A DNA stretch of 64,000 bases from Paenibacillus sp. J23TS9 (GCF_018403225.1 NZ_BOSG01000001.1:1178001-1242000); one strand, 5' to 3'; shown: positions 20,501 to 28,280, counted from the stretch's first letter. Notes: generated by a model not told the origin, from the letters alone. Numbers and translations are program-made.

Positions 20501-23172
20501 ATTGGATGAAGCGGATCCCGAAAATGTACCGGAAGTAAAGCTGACGGTTGACTGGTTGTTAATCTGTGAAGGAATCGGCATGGTTATCCTCACCTCGAAT
20601 GTTATGGTAGCCGCAGCGCCAGAGGCCAGGGTACCTAATGAAATGCCGGCGGACGGAACTGCACCCGGGCGTGAGACGCCGTTCACAATTACGCTTCCGG
20701 TGATAAAAGACACATTGGAAGGCAGTGCATCATTTAAAATAACATTGTTCACATTGGCAGCGCCATTATTAGTCACGACGCTTGTAAAAGTAATGGTATC
20801 GCCGACAATCGCATCGATGGCTGATACCGTTTTGACAACACTGACGTTAGGTATCGCTACCGGAATGGTTACGGTATTGGACGCAGAGTTGACTGAAACC
20901 TGCCTTCCTCCGGGAAGGGTAAATACCGATACTGCTGCCGCCTGATCAACCAGCTGCCTGGTTGGTGGCAGGGAAGTTACATTAACGACTAAACTTACAG
21001 TGGCTGTTGTCCCGTTTGCCACGGATGAAATAGGTATTCCAGTAACAGGACTTACACCAGGCGATGGTGTGTTGTTAATGAGTACACTGTTATCTACAAA
21101 GGTGCTCCCGGCAGGTATATTATCAGTCAGGGTTACCGCAGCAGGGATGTTACCTGTATTGCTGATTAAAAAAGAATAAGTCAATGTGTCACCCACGGTT
21201 GCATTCGTGGTGCTGGCGCTTTTGGTTATGGAAATAATCGCTTGGTACACAGGAATGGTGACTGTATTCGATAGGGTGGTTCCCATGAACGATCCTGAGT
21301 TGAACGCTACACTCGCCTGATTAACCAGCTGAGCCGGATTCGGCAAGGAGGTGACCTGAATTTGAAAGGTAACGGTTGCTGCAGCTGATGCTGCAAGACT
21401 GCTGATCTGGATACCGTTTTGCGGGTTGGCGTTTGGGAGTATGCTTCCATTGAGCGCAACACTACCGGCAACGAAAGTGGAGCCAGCGGGAATATTATCG
21501 GAGACCACGACGTTGTTTACTGCTTCAATCCCATTGTTTGTAATGGCAAGCGTATACGTTAAAACATCATTAACGGCAGCAGTATTCGAGTTGGCAGATT
21601 TGACAACGGTGACATTCGGTGCGGATGCCTGAATGGTTACCGTATTGGAAGAGCTTGATCCCGACAGACTCCGGCCGCTCGGCAGCTGATATGTATAAGT
21701 GCTGTTGGCTGTATTGACCAGCGTCGGCGGTGTAGGCAGGGAGTTCAGAACCACTTGAAAAGTGACGGTTACGGTTGCTCCAATAGCGACAGAACCCGCG
21801 GAGACCCCTGTAAGCGGGGAAGCACCCGGTACGGCGACTCCCTGAACTGTAACGCTGTTTGCTACAAAAGTAGTGCCTGTTGGAATGTTATCCGTCAAGG
21901 TAACTTGTGCAGCAAGGTTGCCTGTGTTATTTACCAAAAGGTTGTATTGAATCGTGTCACCTACGGTTGCTTTAGCAGTTGTGGCACTTTTCGTGATCGC
22001 GATTACGGGTTGATATACGGGCGTTGTGACAGTATTGGACAGAGATGTGCCAACAAACGTACCGGAGTTGTAGGACACCTTCGAGCTGTTGGACAGCTGG
22101 GAAGGACTTGGGAGAGAAGTGATGGTAACCTTAAAGGCAACCGTGACTGAGCTTCCGGCAGTCACACTACCTATCGCGATTCCGCTTGCCGGATTGGCTG
22201 ATGAAAGCACAGTTCCTCCAACGGTAACACTTCCGGCGACAAAGGCGGTCCCTGCAGGAATGGTGTCCGTCAAGACGGTATTTGAGATCCCTTCTGTCCC
22301 GCTGTTCGTCACGACAGAGGTGTAAGTGAGCGTTTCCCCAACAGCAACATCAGAAACGGAAGAACTTTTAACAACGTTGACATTGGGTAATGTTACAGGA
22401 ACGCTGAGTGTGTTAGATGTGGCAGATCCAGATATGGTGCGACCATCGGGTGGTTGAAAAGTATATGCCGCTGTCGCCGTGTCCACAAGCTGGGATGGTG
22501 AAGGAAGATTATTGACCGTGACTGTAAAAGTAACCGGAACTGTAGCCCCGGCTGCGACCGTGCCTATGGCGACACCCGTCGCTGGGTTGGCTCCCGGAAC
22601 GGCTGTTCCGTTGACCGTGAAACTGCCTGCTGTAAACGTACTGCCGGTTGGAATATTATCACTGAAGGTTACTGAAGCAGCAATATTTCCAGAATTACTG
22701 ATCAGAACAGTGTAAATCAAAGCGGTCCCGACGGTTGCGTTGGTTTTATTCGCGCTCTTGGTTAACGTCAAATTTGGAGCATAGACGGTAACGGTAACCG
22801 AATTGGAAGGAATAACCCCGGTTATGGTGGATCCCCCGGCTACACTTTGAAAAGCGAAGGCTGCATTTGCAGTATTCACAATTGTATTGGTGGAAGGCAT
22901 GGAGGTGACGGTAGCTTTATACGTAACAATGATGGAAGAGCCAAAATTCAGGGTTCCGAGCGGAGCACCGGCAACAATATCATAGGTCGGTTTGGAGAAG
23001 CCTGCGACCGTAACGCTTCCGGAAACAGCGGTTAGTCCAGCTGGAAGGGCATCGGACAACACGACGCTGTTGGCATTGGCGGTACCTGTATTGCTCACTG
23101 TCACAGTATAGGTAATCGTATCACCTACAATAGCACTGCTGGTATTCGCGCTTTTAACAACGTTGATCTTGG
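17504..23172 (-). repeat. Tandem DUF11 repeats with an alternating two-unit pattern
   Basis: Fifteen units of about 380 bases encode related domains. From the second unit on, two kinds alternate. One has GN(L/I)AA.VTLTDNIP followed by a PDGR strand. The other has NNGIE.VNNV followed by a short F.SG.F.G strand. The true period is therefore about 760 bases, repeated seven times. Divergence between units is substantial, so the array is not recent. Confidence 0.85.
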
Positions 23173-24211
23173 GAGCGTTGATATCCACTTGAATAGCGTT
23201 TGCATTTACGCAATATGCATCACCGGATGTCGTTAATATTAAAACGGCGGAGGATTGATTATTAACGAGGCGGGCCGATACATCCACATTGGTAATATCC
23301 CAGCCTTGGCGGCCTCCGGTGATGTTAGTTCCTGGTGCTCCGTTGATCTGATTGCGGGTACCGAATGTTCCGGTTGTATCCAGGTTTCCAGAATCATTAT
23401 TGATTTGAGAGGCAAAAAAATTGGCTGCAAAATTGTTTGGCCCTGACAGGGCGACAGCCGTTGTAGAAGTCGGGCCGAAGAGTGCCTGATCACCCGTTCT
23501 GTTCGCATCACCTTCCTGCGCACTGAATAAAGCTCTTCCGCCAAGCGCACCCGAAACAGGTGTGGCGAATCCGGTTAGTGTGGTGGTTACCGCACTAGAA
23601 GTGGCCTGCACCAAAACCGCGCCGGCGCGGATGGACATATTACGGAATGGAAGAGATGGATTTTGATAGATGACTCCAAGCGTCCATCCTGCATGGTTCC
23701 CCGTGGGATCGTTCGGTATGACGATGGTTCCTACGACATTGCCGGTGGTGTAAGTTCCAGCTCCTCCTTGCAGAATGAGTGATGTTACATTTGCCGATCG
23801 TACATATGCAGTCATATTATTACCGAAATCGATGGAATTTGCCGTTGCTGGATCGGGTGTGACAGAAAATGTACCCGCCGGAGTCGTAAACGTGACGGGA
23901 TTATTGATAAAACTGCTGAGATTGATCTCTCCAGTAATAATATAAGAGCCGCCCCAGATCAGCTCGGCGTACAAAACGGTACTTCCTGTAGGTAAAACCA
24001 GTTGGGCGGACGAGCTGTTATTGAGATATGCGCTTGTCGTTCCAGCTGGGTATGAACCGTATTGTGTGGCTGTATTGATGGTAGTAAATGCGCCAATGCT
24101 ATCCTGAGTGCCAGGGACACCCGCTGTATCTGAACGGCTCAGCCCCAGCGTATTCCCGGTAAATGTAACTGCACCTGTTGCGTTGAATGTGGCTCTGACG
24201 ATAAGAGGAAT
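17504..24211 (-). CDS. Giant DUF11-repeat surface protein with apparent ATT start
   Basis: The predicted protein is about 2,235 residues. Residues 1 to about 345 are a non-repeat head domain containing LGLSRSDTAGVPGTQDS and AELIWGGSYI. Fifteen DUF11 repeats of about 125-130 residues follow, each opening with a motif such as VVKSANTSSAIVGDTITYT. No signal peptide, LPXTG or SLH motif is visible. DUF11 proteins of spore-formers are generally regarded as surface components, so a spore or cell surface location is inferred. There is no ATG, GTG or TTG between the in-frame TAA at 24223-24225 and codon 80 (TTG, inside the conserved head). GGAGGTGA lies at ideal distance before the ATT at 24209-24211, which is taken as the start. 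The frame stops within repeat 15. Confidence 0.85.
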   Translation of the reverse strand: MPLIVRATFNATGAVTFTGNTLGLSRSDTAGVPGTQDSIGAFTTINTATQYGSYPAGTTSAYLNNSSSAQLVLPTGSTVLYAELIWGGSYIITGEINLSSFINNPVTFTTPAGTFSVTPDPATANSIDFGNNMTAYVRSANVTSLILQGGAGTYTTGNVVGTIVIPNDPTGNHAGWTLGVIYQNPSLPFRNMSIRAGAVLVQATSSAVTTTLTGFATPVSGALGGRALFSAQEGDANRTGDQALFGPTSTTAVALSGPNNFAANFFASQINNDSGNLDTTGTFGTRNQINGAPGTNITGGRQGWDITNVDVSARLVNNQSSAVLILTTSGDAYCVNANAIQVDINAPKINVVKSANTSSAIVGDTITYTVTVSNTGTANANSVVLSDALPAGLTAVSGSVTVAGFSKPTYDIVAGAPLGTLNFGSSIIVTYKATVTSMPSTNTIVNTANAAFAFQSVAGGSTITGVIPSNSVTVTVYAPNLTLTKSANKTNATVGTALIYTVLISNSGNIAASVTFSDNIPTGSTFTAGSFTVNGTAVPGANPATGVAIGTVAAGATVPVTFTVTVNNLPSPSQLVDTATAAYTFQPPDGRTISGSATSNTLSVPVTLPNVNVVKSSSVSDVAVGETLTYTSVVTNSGTEGISNTVLTDTIPAGTAFVAGSVTVGGTVLSSANPASGIAIGSVTAGSSVTVAFKVTITSLPSPSQLSNSSKVSYNSGTFVGTSLSNTVTTPVYQPVIAITKSATTAKATVGDTIQYNLLVNNTGNLAAQVTLTDNIPTGTTFVANSVTVQGVAVPGASPLTGVSAGSVAIGATVTVTFQVVLNSLPTPPTLVNTANSTYTYQLPSGRSLSGSSSSNTVTIQASAPNVTVVKSANSNTAAVNDVLTYTLAITNNGIEAVNNVVVSDNIPAGSTFVAGSVALNGSILPNANPQNGIQISSLAASAAATVTFQIQVTSLPNPAQLVNQASVAFNSGSFMGTTLSNTVTIPVYQAIISITKSASTTNATVGDTLTYSFLISNTGNIPAAVTLTDNIPAGSTFVDNSVLINNTPSPGVSPVTGIPISSVANGTTATVSLVVNVTSLPPTRQLVDQAAAVSVFTLPGGRQVSVNSASNTVTIPVAIPNVSVVKTVSAIDAIVGDTITFTSVVTNNGAANVNNVILNDALPSNVSFITGSVIVNGVSRPGAVPSAGISLGTLASGAAATITFEVRITMPIPSQINNQSTVSFTSGTFSGSASSNVTSTPVVQPQISLLKAASTTNAQVGDAVNYSITISNTGNLAANVTLTDTIPNGATFTPNSVIINGFPFPGESPVTGISLGSIAPGASTVVTFGIVISTLPNPQTMSNQATASFTFTPPDGRTLTGSAVSNTVTFQVSAPNVSVIKATPSTAATVGDTIVYGITITNAGIEAVNNVQLSDTIPPGAAFVAGSVTINGTPAPTANPSAGITIGSIAPTASANVAFSILVTSVPSPAQLNNTAIVTFTAGVFSGLTNSNTVTTPVYQPVISTTKSGSTSNATVGDTVSYTFNIVNSGNYGSQVTLTDNIPAGTSFVPNSVLVNGTQQAGTDPVTGINAGVVNPGQTTTVVFSVIINTLPSPQQLVNQGVAATAYTLPDGRTITGSTVSNVVTISVSSPNIAVVKSTPSTALSVGDTITYTTTITNNGIASVSNVLFTDAIPVGAALVPGSVTIDGTPRPAANPATGIIIGAIPPGGVVTVIFNALVTTLPASTTLSNQSSVSFTSGAFSSVTFSNTVITPVYQPIYTAVKSANTANATVGDTVIYTINISNAGNFGAAVTLTDTIPAGTTFQPNSVLLNGQPLPGADPSTGIPLGVVASGAVVMFSVIVNSVPPTQLLNNQASATYTFTLPDGRIVNGSLVSNTVTIPVSSPNVTLVKTTTLPDASLGDVIPYTVTVTNNGIENVTNVIFSDTIPPETTFVAGSVTVDGSPVPAANPSTGVSLSTIAPGATKTVAFNVTVVAVPSSGQIANRASASFTSGAFSGTSTSNTNILQIYQAVIGAVKTANTTNATVGDTIVYTVALTNTGNLPAQATVIDPVPAGAVFVPNSILVNGVPQPGADPVTGINAGTVLPGTTVTVSVTMQVSVQSLPAQQQLVNQATVNFTFQHPDGLILTGTSLSNILTIPVSSPNISVVKSTPSIDAVVGDTITYTIVVTNNGIEAVNSVVLVDQVPAGSVFITGSVTVDTVPRPTANPNTGIQIGTLAAGATSTVTFQVQVTAL

Positions 24212-24423
24212 GATTTCACCTCCTTAGCGATGTATTCCATCGTAACGGCGGATTTCACCAATTTTTGAAAGTGTTATTTTACAGCTTATGAAGCTTAGGA
24301 ATGAATTAGTCTGTGCGGTCATGCTTCACTTGCAAAAAAGCGGGTCAAAGCGAAAAATAACAGTTACCTGAAAACAGAAAATAACATGTACATCAAAGTG
24401 GGGAATAAGGAAGATATTCATAC

Positions 24424-24453
24424 TTGATATGTAACCAAATGGTTGTATATAAT
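24424..24453 (+). promoter_or_regulatory. SigA promoter of the ArsR/SRPBCC operon
   Basis: TTGATA (24424-24429) and TATAAT (24448-24453) are 18 bases apart. Both operator copies flank or overlap this promoter. Confidence 0.75.
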
Positions 24454-24476
24454 ATATATGAAACCAAATGGTTTCA
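24433..24476 (+). promoter_or_regulatory. Twin ArsR-type operator
   Basis: AACCAAATGGTT occurs twice, at 24433-24444 and 24462-24473, 29 bases apart. The second is embedded in a longer inverted repeat, TGAAACCAAATGGTTTCA (24459-24476). One copy lies inside the promoter spacer and the other just after the -10 box, so binding would block transcription. AACC-N4-GGTT sites are, to my knowledge, common before ArsR-SRPBCC gene pairs. The ArsR encoded at the end of this operon is the likely ligand. Confidence 0.75.
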
Positions 24477-24499
24477 TTTCGAAGGAAAGGATAGGTAAT

Positions 24500-24883
24500 A
24501 TGTCAAACGAAGAGCTTTTGAAGAAACTGCGATATAAGAATGGACATGCTTTGGTGTTAAACGCTCCGGCGGGATATGATTTAGGAATTGAATCAAAGAG
24601 CTCTGACTCAAAGGCAGCCTTCATCCAACTATTCGTCAATAATGCAGAGCAAGTCCATGAATGGGTACCGCAAGCTATTCCGAGGTTGGCTGAGGATGCA
24701 GTTTTTTGGATCACGTATCCGAAACAGACTTCCAAGGTGAAAACAGATATTAACCGGGACAGCTTATGGAAGCTTGTGGAATCCATGGCACCATATCGAC
24801 CTGTCAGCAACGTCGCTGTGGATGAGAAATGGTCAGCGCTCCGGTTTCGCCATGTTGATCTGGTTCAGTCCAAGAAAAAATAA
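24500..24883 (+). CDS. Small DUF3052-like protein, function unknown
   Basis: The 127-residue protein lacks a signal peptide or membrane helix. It opens with MSNEELLKKLRYKNGHALVL and contains AVFWITYPKQTSKVKTDI and WSALRFRHVD, which resemble the DUF3052 group; the assignment is tentative. ATG 24500 is chosen because the AAGGAAAGGATAGG stretch lies just upstream and the operators lie over the earlier ATG at 24443. It is the first gene of an operon with an SRPBCC protein and an ArsR repressor. Confidence 0.7.
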   Translation: MSNEELLKKLRYKNGHALVLNAPAGYDLGIESKSSDSKAAFIQLFVNNAEQVHEWVPQAIPRLAEDAVFWITYPKQTSKVKTDINRDSLWKLVESMAPYRPVSNVAVDEKWSALRFRHVDLVQSKKK

Positions 24884-24914
24884 ACCCAAAAAGTAAAATT
24901 CAGGAGGAAATAAT

Positions 24915-25340
24915 ATGGAAAATCAAAATAAAGATGCACTGCCGGATATCCGGTATACAGGTGTATTCAACGCAAACATTCAGAAGGTATGGGAGGCTGT
25001 TTCCACTTCGGAGGGCCTTGAGGCTTGGTTTATGCCCAATGATTTCGAGCCAATTATCGGATACGAATTCCACATCAATGCAGGGCCTTACGGCATGTCA
25101 CCATGCAAAGTCACGGAAATGGATCCGCCAAGACGACTTTCCTTTGACTGGGGAAAGGACTGGACGCTTACCTTTGAATTGAAGGATATGGATGGGCAAA
25201 CCGAAATAACAATCATACATTCCGGCTGGAGCGAAGACGTGGTTACCGAATTTGGACAACCTCATACCACAGTTCGCGGAATCATGGATCAGGGCTGGGC
25301 CGGTCTGCATCAAAAACTGGGCGCTTATGTTGAAGGCTAA
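24915..25340 (+). CDS. SRPBCC (AHSA1-type) START-like domain protein
   Basis: The 141-residue protein has the AHSA1/SRPBCC pattern: RYTGVFNANIQKVWEAVST at the start, then EAWFMPNDFEP, RRLSFDWGKDW, TEITIIHSGW and a C-terminal helix with DQGWAGLHQKLGAYVEG. The fold forms a deep hydrophobic pocket for a small ligand; the ligand is not known. CAGGAGG lies before ATG 24915. The stop codon is only two bases from the next gene, so it is co-translated with the ArsR repressor, a very frequent pairing. Confidence 0.85.
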   Translation: MENQNKDALPDIRYTGVFNANIQKVWEAVSTSEGLEAWFMPNDFEPIIGYEFHINAGPYGMSPCKVTEMDPPRRLSFDWGKDWTLTFELKDMDGQTEITIIHSGWSEDVVTEFGQPHTTVRGIMDQGWAGLHQKLGAYVEG

Positions 25341-25342
25341 TC

Positions 25343-25675
25343 ATGGGAGAACCGCAAGTAAAGCATGATGTTTTTCAAGCGATTGCCGATCCTACCCGCC
25401 GCAAGCTGCTTAAGCTTTTAGCCGACAAGGAAATGCCGGTGACCATGATAAGCGGACATTTCCCCATGAGCCGGACAGCCGTTTCCAAACATCTTCGCAT
25501 TTTGTCAGAAGCGGGATTGGTAAAAGAGAGAAGAGTAGGGCGTGAGAACCGATATCGGCTTGATCCGGAGCCACTCGTGGAATTAAAGCGCTGGTATGCC
25601 TATTTTGAACGGTTCTGGGAAAACAAAATGGCTGCTTTACAGCTCTTGGTGGAATCCGACGATCCTGAGGAATAA
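25343..25675 (+). CDS. ArsR-family HTH repressor (SRPBCC-linked)
   Basis: The 110-residue winged-helix protein begins HDVFQAIADPTRRKLLKLLA and has the recognition-helix region MSRTAVSKHLRILSEAGLV. There is no cysteine pair for metal binding, so it is of the non-metal ArsR group that is usually linked to AHSA1 proteins. It likely represses its own operon through the twin AACCAAATGGTT sites upstream. It is followed by a hairpin terminator shared with the convergent SufR-like gene. Confidence 0.85.
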   Translation: MGEPQVKHDVFQAIADPTRRKLLKLLADKEMPVTMISGHFPMSRTAVSKHLRILSEAGLVKERRVGRENRYRLDPEPLVELKRWYAYFERFWENKMAALQLLVESDDPEE

Positions 25676-25682
25676 GAACATA

Positions 25683-25740
25683 AAAAAAGGAACTCCGTAT
25701 TGATCTTCCGAAATTGTTTCGGGATCAATGCGAGAGTTCC
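25683..25740. terminator. Bidirectional terminator after the ArsR gene
   Basis: GGAACTC (25689-25695) pairs with GAGTTCC (25734-25740), with an inner TTGATC/GATCAA pairing. On the minus strand it ends in a long T-run and overlaps the last codons of the SufR-like gene. Confidence 0.8.
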
Positions 25741-26369
25741 ATTTTATTTTTAATCGTATACACACATTTCTTATCACCCTTAGCCAGGCATTCCGTTCGG
25801 CCCACTTCGGCTCCGAGAAGAGATTCGAACATCTTCATCTCACAGGTGCAGGCATGATTGTATTTTTTGGCGATCTGGGAGATTGGGCAGTTGTATTCCA
25901 TCAAAGTGTATTCATGCTCACTGTTTTTCTCAAGTTCAACCATATACCCGTTCTCATTCTGAATTTCAGCCAAAGCCTCGACTTTCTCGGCAAAAGATTT
26001 CCCGTGCATCTTCTCTGCATGATTCTTCTGGAGAGATTCGCCGCGGCGGTCGAATAAGCGGTCAACCATATCTGATCCGGCATCCAATTCAAGCTCACCT
26101 AGCAGATCCAAAGTTAATGCATGATACTTGTTCGGAAAAAAGGTTTCGGCCTGTTCCGTCAAATGGTATATCGCAGTGGGGCGTCCCATTGGTTGGCGAA
26201 TCGTTTTCGATTCAATTAAGCCATCCTTCTCCAGGGTATTGATGTGCCTGCGCACAGCCATGCTCGTGATACCAATAAACTCGGTGATTTCCTTGGCACT
26301 GAGTTCACCCTTGGTCTTCAGCAGCTGCAGAATTTTGTCCCGGGTTGAAATATCCAGTTGTTGGTCCAT
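25725..26369 (-). CDS. SufR-like iron-sulfur-sensing HTH regulator
   Basis: The 214-residue protein has an N-terminal winged helix (SAKEITEFIGITSMAVRRHI) and a C-terminal domain with five cysteines: Cys161, Cys174, Cys176, Cys194 and Cys202. This arrangement resembles SufR, where cysteines hold a [4Fe-4S] cluster that controls DNA binding. The gene lies next to a ferredoxin and an Mrp/ApbC-type cluster carrier gene on the same strand, which fits a role in iron-sulfur balance. The target promoter cannot be proved from the window. The ATG at 26369 has the modest site GGTGATG upstream. Confidence 0.75.
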   Translation of the reverse strand: MDQQLDISTRDKILQLLKTKGELSAKEITEFIGITSMAVRRHINTLEKDGLIESKTIRQPMGRPTAIYHLTEQAETFFPNKYHALTLDLLGELELDAGSDMVDRLFDRRGESLQKNHAEKMHGKSFAEKVEALAEIQNENGYMVELEKNSEHEYTLMEYNCPISQIAKKYNHACTCEMKMFESLLGAEVGRTECLAKGDKKCVYTIKNKMELSH

Positions 26370-26425
26370 TTTTCATCACCGCCTGTTCTGCTGTTAATTC
26401 ATTAAAATCTTAGCCGAGTATTAAA

Positions 26426-26458
26426 CAGCCTGCCGATATCAGGATCAGCAGGCTGAAC
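26426..26458 (-). terminator. Probable terminator after the ferredoxin gene
   Basis: AGCCTGC and GCAGGCT arms surround a GATATCAGGATC centre; on the minus strand it is followed by a short T-containing stretch. It lies between the ferredoxin stop and the SufR-like gene. Confidence 0.5.
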
Positions 26459-26482
26459 CACTCAAATTGTATAGACTGATCC

Positions 26483-26722
26483 TTATTTGGATTTGTAGAA
26501 GTTCTCAGCTTTGGCAATAAAGCTCTTTTCTTCTTCCGGCAAATCCGTATCGTAATACACTGCACCAACCGGGCATGCAACCTCACAAGCGCCGCATTCA
26601 ATGCAAATGTCAGTGTCGATAAAATATTGGTCTGCACCTTCCTCGATGCAATCTACTGGACAAACATCAACGCAATCGGCTGCTTTCTCATCAATACAAG
26701 CCGAAGTAATAACGTAAGACAT
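26483..26722 (-). CDS. 7Fe-type ferredoxin
   Basis: The 79-residue electron carrier has two cluster motifs. The first is Cys9, Cys17, Cys21 and Cys25 (a CX7CX3CP spacing, as in the [3Fe-4S] site of 7Fe ferredoxins). The second is Cys40, Cys43, Cys46 and Cys50 (CX2CX2CX3CP, [4Fe-4S]). It resembles Bacillus and Thermus ferredoxins in length. AAAGGGTGAAAAGAA lies upstream of the start. The mrp gene ends 19 bases upstream on the same strand, so the two may share a transcript. Confidence 0.92.
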   Translation of the reverse strand: MSYVITSACIDEKAADCVDVCPVDCIEEGADQYFIDTDICIECGACEVACPVGAVYYDTDLPEEEKSFIAKAENFYKSK

Positions 26723-26741
26723 TTCTTTTCACCCTTTCATT

Positions 26742-27824
26742 TTAGTTAACCTTTTGTTGTGATTTAATGACGCTCGCTGCTAATTCCATAAAAATATGCC
26801 ACTGCTCACTGCTTTCTGTAAACAGAGTAGGGGTAGTGGGATCAACGCCTTCCTGAGCATCCAAGGATTGAATCGGCACTTCCGCAAGCAGTTTCGTGTT
26901 CAGCTCTTCAGCCAGCTTTTGACCGCCGCCGCGTCCGAATAGATAATGCCGTTCACCTGCGGGATCCGTGAAATAGGACATATTTTCAACCACACCCAGA
27001 ATGGGATGATTCGTTTGTACAGCCATCTCACCGGCCCGTGCGGCAACATGGTTCGCTGTCGGATGGGGGGTGGTTACCAGGATTTCCTCGCAATGTGGAA
27101 TCCGGTTATGCATATCCAGCGCGATATCACCTGTTCCTGGAGGCAGATCCAGGATCATGTAATCCAGCGGACCCCATTCCACTTCATTCAGGAAAGTACC
27201 GAGCATTTTGCCAAGCATTGGCCCGCGCCATACTACCGGCTTGTTGCCTTGTACGAAAAAACCGGTCGAAATCACCTTGATGCCATGGCTTTCCACAGGA
27301 GCGATGCGATTACCTTGCTTTTGCGGCAGTTCTTTAATTCCCAGCATTTGCGGAATACTGTATCCGTAGATGTCGGCATCAATAATACCCACGCGCTTTC
27401 CTTGTTTAACTAAAGCAGCTGCGAGGTTGACAGTGACGGTTGATTTCCCGACACCGCCTTTACCGCTCGCAATGGCTATGAAAGCAACGCCGGAGTCTCC
27501 GGCTACCAAAGGTGAATTCATCAACGTTGGAGCACGGCGCACCGATTTATTTAGCTTAATAGCTATAATATCATTTTTTTCTTCTTTTGAAATATGTTTA
27601 AAGCGTATATGAACATCGGTAATTCCTGTCTTTTGCAGTGAGCTTGTGATCTGCTCTCTTAGCTCCTCCTCGCGGGACACCCGTTCCGGTGTGAGCAGGA
27701 CGGTAAGAGCGGCATGATCCTTGTTCGTGGTAATATCACGAATCAATCCAACCTCTGTCAGCGGCAGCTGATGTTCATCATCCTTGATGTGGGCGATCGC
27801 TGCGACCAGATCATCCTTTGTCAA
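26742..27824 (-). CDS. salA: Mrp/NBP35-type P-loop iron-sulfur carrier (SalA/ApbC family)
   Basis: The 360-residue protein has an N-terminal MIP18/DUF59-like domain (residues 1-90), then a deviant Walker A, SGKGGVGKST, near residue 122. ILDLPPGTGD and PTANHVAARAGEMA follow, as in Mrp proteins that bind ATP and deliver iron-sulfur clusters. In B. subtilis the homologue is SalA, also a regulator of scoC. The frame reaches 27872, but GAAGGTG lies at correct distance before the TTG at 27824, which is taken as the start. A strong minus-strand promoter lies about 170 bases upstream. Confidence 0.88.
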   Translation of the reverse strand: MTKDDLVAAIAHIKDDEHQLPLTEVGLIRDITTNKDHAALTVLLTPERVSREEELREQITSSLQKTGITDVHIRFKHISKEEKNDIIAIKLNKSVRRAPTLMNSPLVAGDSGVAFIAIASGKGGVGKSTVTVNLAAALVKQGKRVGIIDADIYGYSIPQMLGIKELPQKQGNRIAPVESHGIKVISTGFFVQGNKPVVWRGPMLGKMLGTFLNEVEWGPLDYMILDLPPGTGDIALDMHNRIPHCEEILVTTPHPTANHVAARAGEMAVQTNHPILGVVENMSYFTDPAGERHYLFGRGGGQKLAEELNTKLLAEVPIQSLDAQEGVDPTTPTLFTESSEQWHIFMELAASVIKSQQKVN

Positions 27825-27917
27825 TTTTTTCACCTTCAATTCTCTATCTATCTGTAAACACAGTATGGCCATAATTTATTGTACAACCATCACAGCAATA
27901 AAATGACTTTACCACGT

Positions 27918-27994
27918 TTATGACACGGAAGCCAAGTGAATAAAGGCAATTAAAGATGGCATAACAAGCTACGTCTGTACAAATTATGACACGG
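27918..27994 (-). repeat. Direct repeat TTATGACACGG in the mrp leader
   Basis: The 11-mer TTATGACACGG occurs at 27918-27928 and again at 27984-27994, 66 bases apart. The second copy lies at the expected transcription start of the minus-strand promoter. It may be a protein binding site, but the sequence matches no regulator I can name. Confidence 0.5.
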
Positions 27995-27996
27995 TA

Positions 27997-28025
27997 ATTG
28001 TAGAACACGCTTCGCATATAGTCAA
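27997..28025 (-). promoter_or_regulatory. SigA promoter of mrp-ferredoxin
   Basis: On the minus strand TTGACT (28025-28020) and TACAAT (28002-27997) are separated by 17 bases. The leader to the TTG start of mrp is about 165 bases. Confidence 0.8.
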
Positions 28026-28066
28026 CATATATGTATAAAAAGTTAAACAATATTCGTGCTGAACTC

Positions 28067-28093
28067 TTGACAAAGCGATTCTGGGATTATAAT
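28067..28093 (+). promoter_or_regulatory. Possible promoter of the globin gene
   Basis: TTGACA (28067-28072) is followed by TATAAT (28088-28093) at 15 bases; an alternative TAATAA at 28090 gives 17 bases. An inverted repeat, TGAACTAAAG (28127-28136) with CTTTAGTTCA (28176-28185), lies in the leader before the globin gene. Confidence 0.55.
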
Positions 28094-28280
28094 AATTAAT
28101 ATACATTTATGTTTACTAAATGAAATTGAACTAAAGAAAAGGCAGACCATTTCAAATACAGAAGCGTGGAGCATACTTTAGTTCATTTTATATAATTTAG
28201 AATGAGCGAAGACAAATACGGACTGCGTTCAATCTGTATAAATTATGCTGTCTAATATGGAAGGGAGGCTCATTTTCTCA

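Noticed and set aside
17514..23446. Many plus-strand frames of 60-150 codons inside the DUF11 gene
   Set aside because: They are mirror frames of a long repetitive gene with biased codons; they lack consistent ribosome binding sites and repeat with the DUF11 period.
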